Position numbers and translations under genes: made by a program | Shown here: in pieces, positions 12,316 through 21,365 of the stretch | Layout: each line of letters begins with the position of its first letter | Numbering within the stretch: position 1 is the stretch's first letter | Notes under the pieces: generated by a model | What the model was told of the DNA's origin: nothing | The model's input: the letters and a program-made list of their open reading frames with translations, nothing else | The model's database searches: none | Virus record (IMG/VR): IMGVR_UViG_3300042261_000978 | Coordinates: 1-24,097 of that record | DNA from: a virus | Length of the DNA: 24,097 bases | Direction: 5' to 3' (one strand)

Positions 12316-13541
12316 AGAATTACATAATCAATGGCGGGTTTCACTTCTGGCGCTGTTTCGGAACATCCATCGGAAGCACGTCTCTCGCTGTGACCACGAC
12401 TAACACTTCGACCACAGCGACGGTGGCAAGCACGGCTGCTTTGTTTCCTGGAATGAGCATCAAGAATGCTGCGATTGCTGCAGGAACGACTATTTCCAGC
12501 ATCACCAACGCCACCACGTTTGAGCTGTCGGCTGCAGCCACTGCCACAGGCGCGAACAACGCGACTCTTGGCCTTGCCGATGACAAATACGGTCCGGATC
12601 AATGGACGTTCCTAGCCAACGGCGATGCAGTTGCCAAGATTGAGCGCAGCACTGATGTGCCTTCTCTTTCCGAGGCCAAGTACTGCCTCAAGGCCACTGT
12701 GACCGCTTCGGGCGCGACCAAGCAATTTGCTTTGGTGAACTTCATTGAGAATGTGGAAACCCTAGAGCTGCGCGGAAAGTCGGTCATTCTCGATTTCCTC
12801 GCAAAGTCGAAGACCACGGCTCTTGTGAACAAGGTCTATGCTGCCCTCATCGCTTGGACCTCGACAGCCGACAGCGTGACATCTGATGTGGTCTCCGCTT
12901 GGGCATCGGGAACCACTGCCCCTACGCTGGCAACGAATTGGGCATATGTGGGCTCTCCAGTCGAGTGTAACCTTGCTGGCTCGTGGTCACGGCGCTACCT
13001 CTCCCTGACGGGAGATAACGTGGTACCCGCTAATGCCAACAACCTTGCAGTGTTGATTTGGGTGGCTGATGCTGACCTGGCTGCTTTAGATGAGTTCTTC
13101 CTCGGAAACGTCATGCTCGTTGAGGGGACGACTCGTCCTGTATCGTTTGAGCACGCAGGGTTGACCCTGGAAGGTGAGGAAGAGCTGTGTCAGCGGTTCT
13201 TCCAGAAATCGTTCAAGCGCGACACCATTTGCAAGCAGGCAATCGGTGAGGCCAACAATCCGGGAGCTGTGGCCTACTATGCCCACACAGCGGCTGCGAA
13301 GGCCAACGCGGTTCCTGTGCATCTTCCTGTGGCAATGCGCACAGAAGCGCCGGTGGTGACGTTCTTCTCTCCTGTTGCCTATGATGCCAAGTGGTACAAC
13401 GTCACGGGCGGGGCCGTTTCGGGGACAGCATCTGCTGAGAATGTTTCCAGCACTGGATTCGATGCGGTGAATCCGCAGGCGGCCGCTGATGCTGCGCAGA
13501 ATCAGATTGTGGTTCACTGGCAGGCAGATTCCCGACTGTAA
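12312..13541 (+). CDS. Fibre or capsid-decoration protein with inserted beta domain
   Basis: A 409-residue protein. The first residues NYIINGGFHFWRCFGTS and the segment KYGPDQWTFL belong to a carbohydrate-binding-module-like jelly roll found in phage fibre and spike proteins. Between them lies an approximately 60-residue Thr/Ala/Ser-rich stretch (VGM-like PGMSIKNAAIAAGTTISSIT, then ATTFELSAAATATGA) that looks like an independent beta domain. The jelly roll ends in VMLVEGTTRPVSFEHAGLTL, and a GEEELCQRFFQKSF motif common in these proteins follows. The C-terminal beta domain (about residue 300 onward) may contact the receptor or capsid. Location after the capsid gene makes either a head fibre or tail fibre possible. 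Confidence 0.75.
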   Translation: MKNYIINGGFHFWRCFGTSIGSTSLAVTTTNTSTTATVASTAALFPGMSIKNAAIAAGTTISSITNATTFELSAAATATGANNATLGLADDKYGPDQWTFLANGDAVAKIERSTDVPSLSEAKYCLKATVTASGATKQFALVNFIENVETLELRGKSVILDFLAKSKTTALVNKVYAALIAWTSTADSVTSDVVSAWASGTTAPTLATNWAYVGSPVECNLAGSWSRRYLSLTGDNVVPANANNLAVLIWVADADLAALDEFFLGNVMLVEGTTRPVSFEHAGLTLEGEEELCQRFFQKSFKRDTICKQAIGEANNPGAVAYYAHTAAAKANAVPVHLPVAMRTEAPVVTFFSPVAYDAKWYNVTGGAVSGTASAENVSSTGFDAVNPQAAADAAQNQIVVHWQADSRL

Positions 13542-13578
13542 GCGGGTTTCTCCCTTCCTTTAACCTATCGGAGCGGGC

Positions 13579-14517
13579 ATGAATACCACCGAGCTGTTGG
13601 CATCTATCAAGAGGGCGGCGGGTGTGCCCGCCTACCAGGACAGATTCTCAGACACAGACTTTCTCGCATTGGCAGACGAAGAAACCAGGACGGTGCTTCT
13701 GCCGATCATCACGAACATGCGGGAGGATTACCTCGTGACGTTCACCACTGAAACGGTGAACGCTGGGGAGCAATTCTATCCGATCCCGGAGCGGGCCGTG
13801 GCCCAAGGAATCCGGGAGCTGAAGTTCAAAATCATCTCTCAGCAATACATGATCAATCTGCCATATGTGCCCATTGAGCAGCAGTATTCGACTTTCTATG
13901 CGGCGCAGCCGACCGGGTACAATTTCCAGGGAGACCAGATCTACATCGTGAACCCGCCATCGCAGAATGGAGACCTGTTCATCTGGTATGTGGCGGCACC
14001 CTCCAAACTGGTGACGGCGGCAGAAGTGGCGGTGATTGCCAGTTTCCCGGCATTCAACCAGATAGAGGTGGTGTCTGTTCCCGCCGGGTGGGGAGCAGCC
14101 GAGACTCTGGACCTCGTACCACTGCGGCGCAGCTCTCACATGCCTGCAGCCTCAGACCAAGGGGCAACGCTGGTGGGAACAACCATCACTCTCACGAGCA
14201 GTGTGTGGACGGCCGGAAACCCGGTTTCCTCCTATGCCAAGGTTGGCGACCATGTGGCTCGTGCTTTCGAGACTGACCTCGTGCAGCTCCCGACCGAGGC
14301 AAACGATGTGCTTGTGTCGGCGGTGCGTGTGCGCATTCATGGCGGACTAGGGCAGGTGGGGCAGAAGCGCGAAGCTCAAGAGGAGCTGGACAGGAAGATC
14401 CGGGCTCTCATGGACCTGCTGACTCCCAGAAACGAGGGCGAGGCGCCGGTTGTGGTGCAGCGCAATGGCCTTCTCAACGGGCGCTTCCTGCGGCGTCCCA
14501 ACATCATGAGGGGGTGA
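13579..14517 (+). CDS. Head-to-tail adaptor-like protein
   Basis: A 312-residue protein with CGGAG before its ATG. The start TELLASIKRAAGVPAYQDRF, SDTDFLALADEETRTVLLP has the pattern of phage adaptor proteins that sit under the portal (helices containing D/S-D-x-x-F/L...A.EE). GYNFQGDQIYIVNPP is also typical of adaptors in short-tailed phages (P-x-G-Y/F...G..I.I..P). A beta insertion (about 155-235) precedes the helical C-terminus (REAQEELDRKIRALMDLLTP). It lies directly before the nozzle-like tail gene, as expected for connector components. Confidence 0.7.
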   Translation: MNTTELLASIKRAAGVPAYQDRFSDTDFLALADEETRTVLLPIITNMREDYLVTFTTETVNAGEQFYPIPERAVAQGIRELKFKIISQQYMINLPYVPIEQQYSTFYAAQPTGYNFQGDQIYIVNPPSQNGDLFIWYVAAPSKLVTAAEVAVIASFPAFNQIEVVSVPAGWGAAETLDLVPLRRSSHMPAASDQGATLVGTTITLTSSVWTAGNPVSSYAKVGDHVARAFETDLVQLPTEANDVLVSAVRVRIHGGLGQVGQKREAQEELDRKIRALMDLLTPRNEGEAPVVVQRNGLLNGRFLRRPNIMRG

Positions 14518-14518
14518 C

Positions 14519-17500
14519 ATGGGCAAGCAAATCAGTGTGACGAAATTCCGCGGTCTCGTGACGAATCCAAACGCTTTGACCACAGCCGATGGAGCGATGG
14601 AGCAGGCAAACAACGTCACGATAAGCCAGCCCGACCTCATCACGAAGCGTCGTGGATTCAGAACGGTGTGCAGGTCGGACCTCAACTACATTTCGTTCGG
14701 TCTGTACTCGTTTCTTGGAACTGTTTTTGAGGGACACGCAACTCTGAGCTTAAACGCAACAGATGTTGATGTGTCGGTGGTTTCTCCGGTGTCGAGAGCG
14801 TCAACGGCTCTCGATGCTTTCCGGTTCAGTTTGACTCTTTCGGCAACAAATTACGTGTGGCGTCCATTGGTTTCTGTTGATTCGTATGCAGCCAACACAA
14901 GCTGGGAATGCTCGACAAAGTATGAGATTAGAAAGCTCTCCGGTGCAGGTGAGATAAACTGGACCACGTTCAGAGCTGTTCCCGTGGTGATGGGGGACAC
15001 GATAACGGGGAACTTCATGTGGGCATATGACCATGATGCCTTGGGTCGGTTCAACACCACTGTGGGCGGTGCATTCGGGATGATTCCGTTTGGCGCTCGT
15101 GCTCATGTGCTTTTCCATACCACATCGCCCTACAAGAGCTACATCATTGCACACGAGGCGTTCACGAGCATTTCATCGAAAGTATCGTCACGTTCCGGGG
15201 TGCCGGAGGCGTTGGATTGCGATGCCATCCCTGGTCCTGATGCTTTGACTGACAGATACGCCGGGCCGATCAATCCGAACTGTCAGGTCTCGTATCGAGT
15301 CGTTTTCGTGAAGAGATATTCAGACGGTACTGAGGTATTTGGTGCGCCATCGCCAATCTGTACTGTGGTGAACTCGAAGAGACCATGCACCTCTGTGACG
15401 GACCAGACCACAGAGTGGCGGTTCAATGCTCCAGTGAACGACATTGAAGGGAACAGCTACGGTGGGAATGAGTCGGTCTATCTGTACTCTGTGACAGGAA
15501 CAGGCGCCACTCCCCCGTCCGATGGGACGAGCTACCTCATTACCACAAACACGACCACAAGCTACTTTCAGGTGCTCAAGACTGCATTCCCTGCAGGATT
15601 CACACCAACTGGATGCTCATGGAGCACAGCAGCGACCGGATACATCAACGCAACTATTCCGTCGAATTTGGCATCGACTGACAACATGTTTGCGCGTTTG
15701 TATCGGACGACCTGTTCTATAGATGAAACGGCGTCACCTACTCCAAGGTTCTTCCTCGTGGAAGAAAAGAGCCTTGCAAGCGTGTCTAATTTCATTTCGT
15801 TTGTCGATTCGATGACTGACGATGTGTTGCAGTTTCAGGAGGAGCTGTACACAAACGAAGACACACAGGACGGTGAAGCGCAAGCGGCGTATAAATATCC
15901 AGAAGCCGTGGACAGCATTGCCTCATACAAAAACTGTGTGTTCTTGGCGAATCCCAAGGCCAAGGACTATTACGATGTCACAATCATCAAAGATCCAACC
16001 TATGCTACCCCGTTGGATTTCAAGATTACGTTCGGTGTGGCTGTCAATTACACAGGACAAATTGAGGGTAATGGTTCTGTCGGAAACTCTCAGCACATTT
16101 GGTATGTGTCAGCATTTGCAGCACCGAATGTGACGCTTACGGTGACTGGGCAGCCATATCCATTGGTGGCGGCGGCGAATTCAACTCTGGTTAATGGTTC
16201 TGTCATCGAGGTTTATGAGAACAATGCTGGAATCACTGCGGGCAGGTACACTGTCACAGGAAGCACAGGGACCACAATCACTTTTGCAATGTCGGGTTCT
16301 GCAACTGTTGGCAAAAGGCTCTCCTTGGCAAGGTATGCTGAAGGCAGCTTCACGCAGTTCAGCGCGGACACAAGCGCTGCTGCTGGTGACTATTGGCGGT
16401 ATGGAATCTCTTTTGCACTGCAGAAAACGGCAGAAATGATTGCCAAGTGTGTGAACCGAAAGGCATACACAAACACCACAGTGAAAGCGAATGGTAATCT
16501 TGCAAGCACAGTCGGGCTCATGACGTTTGCCACCAGGGATTATCTGGAAGTTGGAGAGACTGAAACGCTTGGACTGTTCTCAGACAGCGTTGGAACTGTG
16601 AGCTTTTATCCTGCGCTTCCATCCATTGTCACTCCTCAGAGAAATGCTGTTTTGGCTGTCTCTCGTCTCGGTGAGCCAGAGTCTTTCCCCTTACTGAATC
16701 GAATCAATGTGGGTTCTCAAAGTGAGACGATTCTCGGAATGTCCACAACCCGAGATTCACTCATCGTCATCAAGTCGGATGGTGTGTTCCGCGTTAACGG
16801 TGATTCACCACAGAACTTCGTTTCAGCAGCCATTGACACCACAGTGATATGCATGGCTCCAGGTTCGATATTTCCGTTGAACAACACGGTTTATTTCCTT
16901 TCGAATCAGGGAGTGGTTCAGGTTTCAGACACTGGTGTTCGCATTATTTCGATGGCCATTGAGAATCTGTTGCTCCCGGTGATTGGGAACGCAACGGCGA
17001 TGAGTCAGACTCATGCCTATGCTTCTGAGGCAGACAGAACATACTTCTTGAGCACGTTCGACCCAGATGGAAACCGTGTCACATATGCCTACAATTACAT
17101 GACAGAGACATGGACAACATCAGATGAACATGCGTTTTCTGGCGTCAGTTTGCCAAATGGAGACACCTACATTCTGTCCACCGACCAGGTGACGATCAAA
17201 AAGCAGAACAGAGGCTTTCTTCCAAGCGACTACTCGCAGAATCCGGACAGTTGCATCATCTGGACAGGAGTTCGGGCCACAGGTTCAAACCTGCCAGGCG
17301 AGAAAAAGGCAAGCGTGACATTCCTGCAGGCGCATGGGCTCACGGCGGGGAATACAGTCACATGCTCGGCATACCTCTCAAGCTGCACCAACAGAATTGC
17401 GGCCGCGAGCATCGCGGTGACTGTGGTTCTCACGGTTGATTCTGTGACCTCGCCAACGGTGGCGGTGTTCGACATCACAAACCTGCAGGCTGCAGCTCCG

Positions 17501-18142
17501 GTTGGGGCTGACAGTGTGAACCTTGTCTTGAGAGATGCGGATTTGAGCAAGGCGGTGGTGGCCGTGAATTCGGCGGGTGACGCCCCGGTGGTACTGGATG
17601 CTCTCTCGGACAACCTGTTGGTGTTCATCCCGTTCATTCCGGTCATTGAGCGATCTTCCGTGGTGGCTGCGACATACACACCAGATTCCGCCACATGGTT
17701 CTTGCAGCAGGTGACTCTGAGAGATGCAATCCCTGTGGTGGGTGGTCAGGGAGCCATTTGGAAGCGGATCGTGTCTGATGTGGTGATGAGTCCATTGGAC
17801 CAGAGCAGTGAGGACACTCTGAAGCAGTATTCTACCTCTCAGGTGCATTTCAGAAATGACAAATCCTGCTCCAGGATGAAAATTGGGTTCTCAAACGATT
17901 TCACCAATGCCACATCACAAACAAGCTGGGTCGCTCCCGGATTCACGGGGCCGACCAGCACGAGAAAGTACATATCAGGCCGTCAAAACGTGCTTCGCAC
18001 CTATGTTCCTTTGGACTGTTCTGTGGGAACATGGATACAGCCAAGAATGAATCACGAAGTAGCGTGCGAGCCTTGGGAGGTTCAAATTGTGAGCGTTCAA
18101 GTGGAATCTGAAACGGACGTGACCACACGAGGTGAGGCATGA
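14519..18142 (+). CDS. Large tail nozzle/hub-like beta-propeller protein
   Basis: A 1207-residue protein beginning just after the adaptor stop, with GAGGGG upstream of its ATG. The N-terminus (KFRGLVTNPNALTTADGAME, QANNVTISQPDLITKRRGF) has the motif pattern of podovirus nozzle or tail-stabilisation proteins, where a NPN...G-x-x-x-x-A-N-N-x-x-I...RRGF block opens a beta-propeller. Blades continue around residues 460-480 and 700-890 (RLGEPESFPLLNR, TTRDSLIVIKSDGVFRVNGD, LNNTVYFLSNQGVVQVSDTG). Beta-sandwich-like insertions occur near 530-620 and 920-1010. It would close the tail channel below the adaptor. The size is large for the family, fitting extra domains. Confidence 0.8.
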   Translation: MGKQISVTKFRGLVTNPNALTTADGAMEQANNVTISQPDLITKRRGFRTVCRSDLNYISFGLYSFLGTVFEGHATLSLNATDVDVSVVSPVSRASTALDAFRFSLTLSATNYVWRPLVSVDSYAANTSWECSTKYEIRKLSGAGEINWTTFRAVPVVMGDTITGNFMWAYDHDALGRFNTTVGGAFGMIPFGARAHVLFHTTSPYKSYIIAHEAFTSISSKVSSRSGVPEALDCDAIPGPDALTDRYAGPINPNCQVSYRVVFVKRYSDGTEVFGAPSPICTVVNSKRPCTSVTDQTTEWRFNAPVNDIEGNSYGGNESVYLYSVTGTGATPPSDGTSYLITTNTTTSYFQVLKTAFPAGFTPTGCSWSTAATGYINATIPSNLASTDNMFARLYRTTCSIDETASPTPRFFLVEEKSLASVSNFISFVDSMTDDVLQFQEELYTNEDTQDGEAQAAYKYPEAVDSIASYKNCVFLANPKAKDYYDVTIIKDPTYATPLDFKITFGVAVNYTGQIEGNGSVGNSQHIWYVSAFAAPNVTLTVTGQPYPLVAAANSTLVNGSVIEVYENNAGITAGRYTVTGSTGTTITFAMSGSATVGKRLSLARYAEGSFTQFSADTSAAAGDYWRYGISFALQKTAEMIAKCVNRKAYTNTTVKANGNLASTVGLMTFATRDYLEVGETETLGLFSDSVGTVSFYPALPSIVTPQRNAVLAVSRLGEPESFPLLNRINVGSQSETILGMSTTRDSLIVIKSDGVFRVNGDSPQNFVSAAIDTTVICMAPGSIFPLNNTVYFLSNQGVVQVSDTGVRIISMAIENLLLPVIGNATAMSQTHAYASEADRTYFLSTFDPDGNRVTYAYNYMTETWTTSDEHAFSGVSLPNGDTYILSTDQVTIKKQNRGFLPSDYSQNPDSCIIWTGVRATGSNLPGEKKASVTFLQAHGLTAGNTVTCSAYLSSCTNRIAAASIAVTVVLTVDSVTSPTVAVFDITNLQAAAPVGADSVNLVLRDADLSKAVVAVNSAGDAPVVLDALSDNLLVFIPFIPVIERSSVVAATYTPDSATWFLQQVTLRDAIPVVGGQGAIWKRIVSDVVMSPLDQSSEDTLKQYSTSQVHFRNDKSCSRMKIGFSNDFTNATSQTSWVAPGFTGPTSTRKYISGRQNVLRTYVPLDCSVGTWIQPRMNHEVACEPWEVQIVSVQVESETDVTTRGEA

Positions 18143-20112
18143 GAGAAGATCAATACAAGTTCAACAAACCTGCAAAGGAGCTTGCGGAATCCATCGAAAG
18201 CATGGTTTCCACAGCAACGGTTGCAAGCACCACAGCGGGCTCAAGTTCAAACTGGATTCACCAGACTTGGCTTCGGAATCTCTGGAGTTATTACGCTCCC
18301 ATGCTGAATGCTTCTGGCTGGGAATCTGCGTTGCAATACTGCGGTGAGCAGGGCGAACTCATCAAGATGGCAGTGCCACAGGCGCGGTCACTGACGCAGC
18401 AGTTTGTGACAATCGTGACTAAGCAGCGCTTGGCGTTCGATTGCCTCGCCGATGCCTCGGACAGCAAGACCTTCTATGCGGCTCGATTGGGCAAGAGCCT
18501 TCTCGAACAGACGGTGAAGGAAGAGCAGGTTCAGCTCAAGCGGAGAATGCAGAATGAGAGCGCGGCGGTCTGTGGCGCTGGATACCTGCTTGCAATGTGG
18601 CGAACGGATAAGGGGCACATCTACGCAGCAGATGAGGAAGGAAACCCGGTTTACTCGGGCCATATCGACATCAAGTTTGTGCCGATTTGGGATGTGTTCA
18701 GGCACCACGACTGCGCGAGCTTCGATGATTTGCGGGCGGTGACAGTTCGGGTATCCGAGAATCGGTGGGACTTGATTGCTCAGTTTCCACAGATGGAATC
18801 TGAAATCCGCAAACTTCCATCTGTGCGGAGCCAGATGTCGCCATTCCACATGTTCAACTTCTCTCCCATGACCAGCAGGAACGACGAGGACGATGTGCAT
18901 ATCCTGCTCACGTTCCACGTTCCGACCCCAGCGGTGCCCATGGGTCGGATTCTCATCCATGCTGAAGGTGGTCTGGTTCTTGCCGATTATGCAGAGAATC
19001 CCATTGAGATGCTTCCTCTCACCGAGGTGCGGTATGAGAACGTGCTCGGCAGTGGCTTGGGCTATCCGATGCTCTCTTCGCTGCTCCCCGCGCAGGAAAT
19101 GTTCGATCACTGCTTTAGCGTGACTGCTACTAATCAGGCTGCTTTTGGCGTGCAGAACGTGCTTGTGCCAAAGGGTGCCGACATCGCGGTCACTGATATT
19201 AGCGGGCTGAAGCTCATGCACTACAAGCCACAGGCTGCGGACGGCGGAGGCAAGCCCGAAGCTCTGAACCTCACCAAAACACCTCCGGAAGTGGAAGCAT
19301 TCGCCAATCAGCTCCAACGGCAGATGGAACTCATCAGCGCCATTTCGGGAGCGCTTCGGGGGGCACCTCCTGCGGGTGCCACATCGGGTGTGGCCATCGC
19401 CACCCTCTCAGCCAATGCGGTTGAGTTTCTTTCGGCTGCTCAGGAGGCTGACACCCTCGCTCAAGAGCGTCTGGGGGAGATAATCATCCGCACCTATAGG
19501 GCCTATGCATCGGTGCCCAAGATGTTGAGCATCACCAGCGAGCAGGGGCTCGGTGCGCTGTATGTGGCCGAGTTCAAGGGGTCCGACCTCCAGGCGGTGA
19601 AGCGGGTGAGCATCAAGCAGATCAACCCGCTCATGCAGTCGGCGTCGGGGCGTCTCACCATGGCTGATGGTCTGCTGCAGAAAGGGCTCATTGCGAACCC
19701 TCAGCAGTATTTCGGAATCATCGAGGGGAGACCTCCCGAGACCCTGTGGGATGTGGACGTGCGCGAGGATATGGCCGTGCAATCCGAGATTGACGGCATC
19801 CTGCAGGGACAGCCGCCACAGCCGATCATCACAGACAATCACCCGTTGTTTATCCGGGCCTATCAGCGGCTGCTCTACGACCGGAACTTCCGCAACCAGT
19901 CGCCATTGGTTCCCACCATTCTGCAGGTGATGCAGCAGCGCTTGCAAATGGAGCAGATGCTTGACCCAGCGATGAAAGCGATGCTTCGCGGTGCGCAGGG
20001 TGTGCCTCCTCAACAGGGCGGGCCACAAGCTCCAGCACCAGGTGCAGTCATGGAAGAACCACAGCCAGAAAAAGCGAATCCAGCAGAACCGTTGACACAG
20101 GGAGGGCAGTGA
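18139..20112 (+). CDS. Portal protein
   Basis: A 657-residue protein overlapping the nozzle stop by four bases. It has a helical N-terminus (GEQGELIKMAVPQARSLTQQ), a beta-rich middle with IKFVPIWDVFRHHDCASFDD, and a long helix followed by a loop (LQRQMELISAISGALRGAPP, then GATSGVAIATLSANAVEF), the classical portal tunnel-loop region. It continues through QEADTLAQERLGEIIIRTYR to a proline/glutamine-rich C-terminus. The portal forms the DNA channel at one capsid vertex. The length suits portals of short-tailed phages. Its location about 9 kb downstream of terL, after the tail gene, is unusual. Confidence 0.9.
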   Translation: MREDQYKFNKPAKELAESIESMVSTATVASTTAGSSSNWIHQTWLRNLWSYYAPMLNASGWESALQYCGEQGELIKMAVPQARSLTQQFVTIVTKQRLAFDCLADASDSKTFYAARLGKSLLEQTVKEEQVQLKRRMQNESAAVCGAGYLLAMWRTDKGHIYAADEEGNPVYSGHIDIKFVPIWDVFRHHDCASFDDLRAVTVRVSENRWDLIAQFPQMESEIRKLPSVRSQMSPFHMFNFSPMTSRNDEDDVHILLTFHVPTPAVPMGRILIHAEGGLVLADYAENPIEMLPLTEVRYENVLGSGLGYPMLSSLLPAQEMFDHCFSVTATNQAAFGVQNVLVPKGADIAVTDISGLKLMHYKPQAADGGGKPEALNLTKTPPEVEAFANQLQRQMELISAISGALRGAPPAGATSGVAIATLSANAVEFLSAAQEADTLAQERLGEIIIRTYRAYASVPKMLSITSEQGLGALYVAEFKGSDLQAVKRVSIKQINPLMQSASGRLTMADGLLQKGLIANPQQYFGIIEGRPPETLWDVDVREDMAVQSEIDGILQGQPPQPIITDNHPLFIRAYQRLLYDRNFRNQSPLVPTILQVMQQRLQMEQMLDPAMKAMLRGAQGVPPQQGGPQAPAPGAVMEEPQPEKANPAEPLTQGGQ

Positions 20113-21356
20113 TGGCCTACGCATTCCAGAATTTGAGCAACCTTGCGGGTGGTGAGAAGGAACGCCAAACCTCGCCACTTCTGAGCGGCGGAGCCACCAC
20201 GGGGGCCGCGGGAGGGCAGCAGGCAACCCCGGCACCATCACCCTCGCAGGCAGGAGGTGGAGCTGGTCTTGCTCGGCAGGTGGCCGAGAATCAGGACGTG
20301 CTCCAGAGAGCACAGACCCGTGCTTCGGAGAGCATCGGACGCATGGCGGGGCAGGGCAGGCAGCAGATTGCCGAGGCCGCAGGCACCTACCGCAAGGAGA
20401 ATGCGCCCACGGTGGCACCAAGCCAGTCGTTCGTGCATGGGGCAATCCGGACCGGGAATACCACAGACCTCGCAAAGCTGAATGACGTGCTCTCCGGTGC
20501 AGGGCCGAACATCGAGGCGCTGGATGTGGCGCCAGAGGCAGCGAATGAGCTGGGGGCCGTGCTCACGGGGGGCGGTTCGCGCTACCTCACGAAGCAGATG
20601 GGCGGATTCGGTTTGCTGGAAAATCTCATGGGACGTCAAGGCGGTGGTCTCGTGCAGCAGCAGGCAGAATCTGCAGGGCGAGAGCTGGGGACCGAGGCCG
20701 AAAAAACCGAGAAGCAGACCACTGAGGACGTGCGGACGGCGGCGGAGGCCGGTCGGACTGGCGCCCAATCGAGTCTCAGGACGATTCTGGAGAATCTGCG
20801 CGGCGATGTTTCCAAGCAGACTCCGGGGACGACGATTTCGGAGCGGGCGAAACTGTACAAGGTGGGCATGGAAGAGAAGGCAGCTCTTAAAAAGCAGGCC
20901 ATGGACCAGCTCACTCCAGAGCTGGATCGGCTCTATGGGACCACAGGGGCAGGTCTGAAGGCTCGGCAGGCAGCAATGCCACAAATCAAAGCGATGATAC
21001 GGGAAGCGGTGAAGAAAAGCGCGACTGCTCCCACGATTGGAAAGGTCATCACGCAGAACCAAGCGGATCAGTTGGGCCGAATTGCATCTCTCATCGGTGG
21101 GACTGCACCAGCAGCTACGGGGCCGGGGAATTATTCCGGGCAGTATCAGATGGACCCAAACATTGTGCAGAACGTGATCGCTCGGTTGTTTCCGAAGACA
21201 CCGAAGGGACCGGATTTGCCCACTGGTGCTTCTCAAATTCCACACCCTGGGCAGCTCATCCTGCCAGGTGGTGAGGACTATGAGCCGAATCTTAACAAAA
21301 TCGAGCAGGTGGGGCAGTTCTCACCGGACTACAACCCTCTCGCAGATATAATGTGA
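20112..21356 (+). CDS. Internal virion/ejection-type protein 1
   Basis: A 414-residue protein. ATG 20112 (TGATG overlap with the portal stop, GGAGG six bases upstream) is preferred over the GTG one codon earlier. The N-terminal 80 residues are low-complexity Gly/Ala/Gln. Long helices rich in A, Q and E follow (EAANELGAVLTGGGSRYLTK, EEKAALKKQAMDQLTPELDR), then a structured end (YQMDPNIVQNVIARLFPKTP). This composition and its position between portal and two similar proteins match podovirus ejection proteins, which leave the capsid ahead of the DNA. No individual family was recognised. Confidence 0.65.
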   Translation: MAYAFQNLSNLAGGEKERQTSPLLSGGATTGAAGGQQATPAPSPSQAGGGAGLARQVAENQDVLQRAQTRASESIGRMAGQGRQQIAEAAGTYRKENAPTVAPSQSFVHGAIRTGNTTDLAKLNDVLSGAGPNIEALDVAPEAANELGAVLTGGGSRYLTKQMGGFGLLENLMGRQGGGLVQQQAESAGRELGTEAEKTEKQTTEDVRTAAEAGRTGAQSSLRTILENLRGDVSKQTPGTTISERAKLYKVGMEEKAALKKQAMDQLTPELDRLYGTTGAGLKARQAAMPQIKAMIREAVKKSATAPTIGKVITQNQADQLGRIASLIGGTAPAATGPGNYSGQYQMDPNIVQNVIARLFPKTPKGPDLPTGASQIPHPGQLILPGGEDYEPNLNKIEQVGQFSPDYNPLADIM

Positions 21357-21365
21357 GGTAATACT

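Noticed and set aside
19408-20475. 355-residue minus-strand open frame antisense to portal
   Set aside because: The portal frame is unambiguous, and the antisense product is a Pro/Arg/His-rich shadow.
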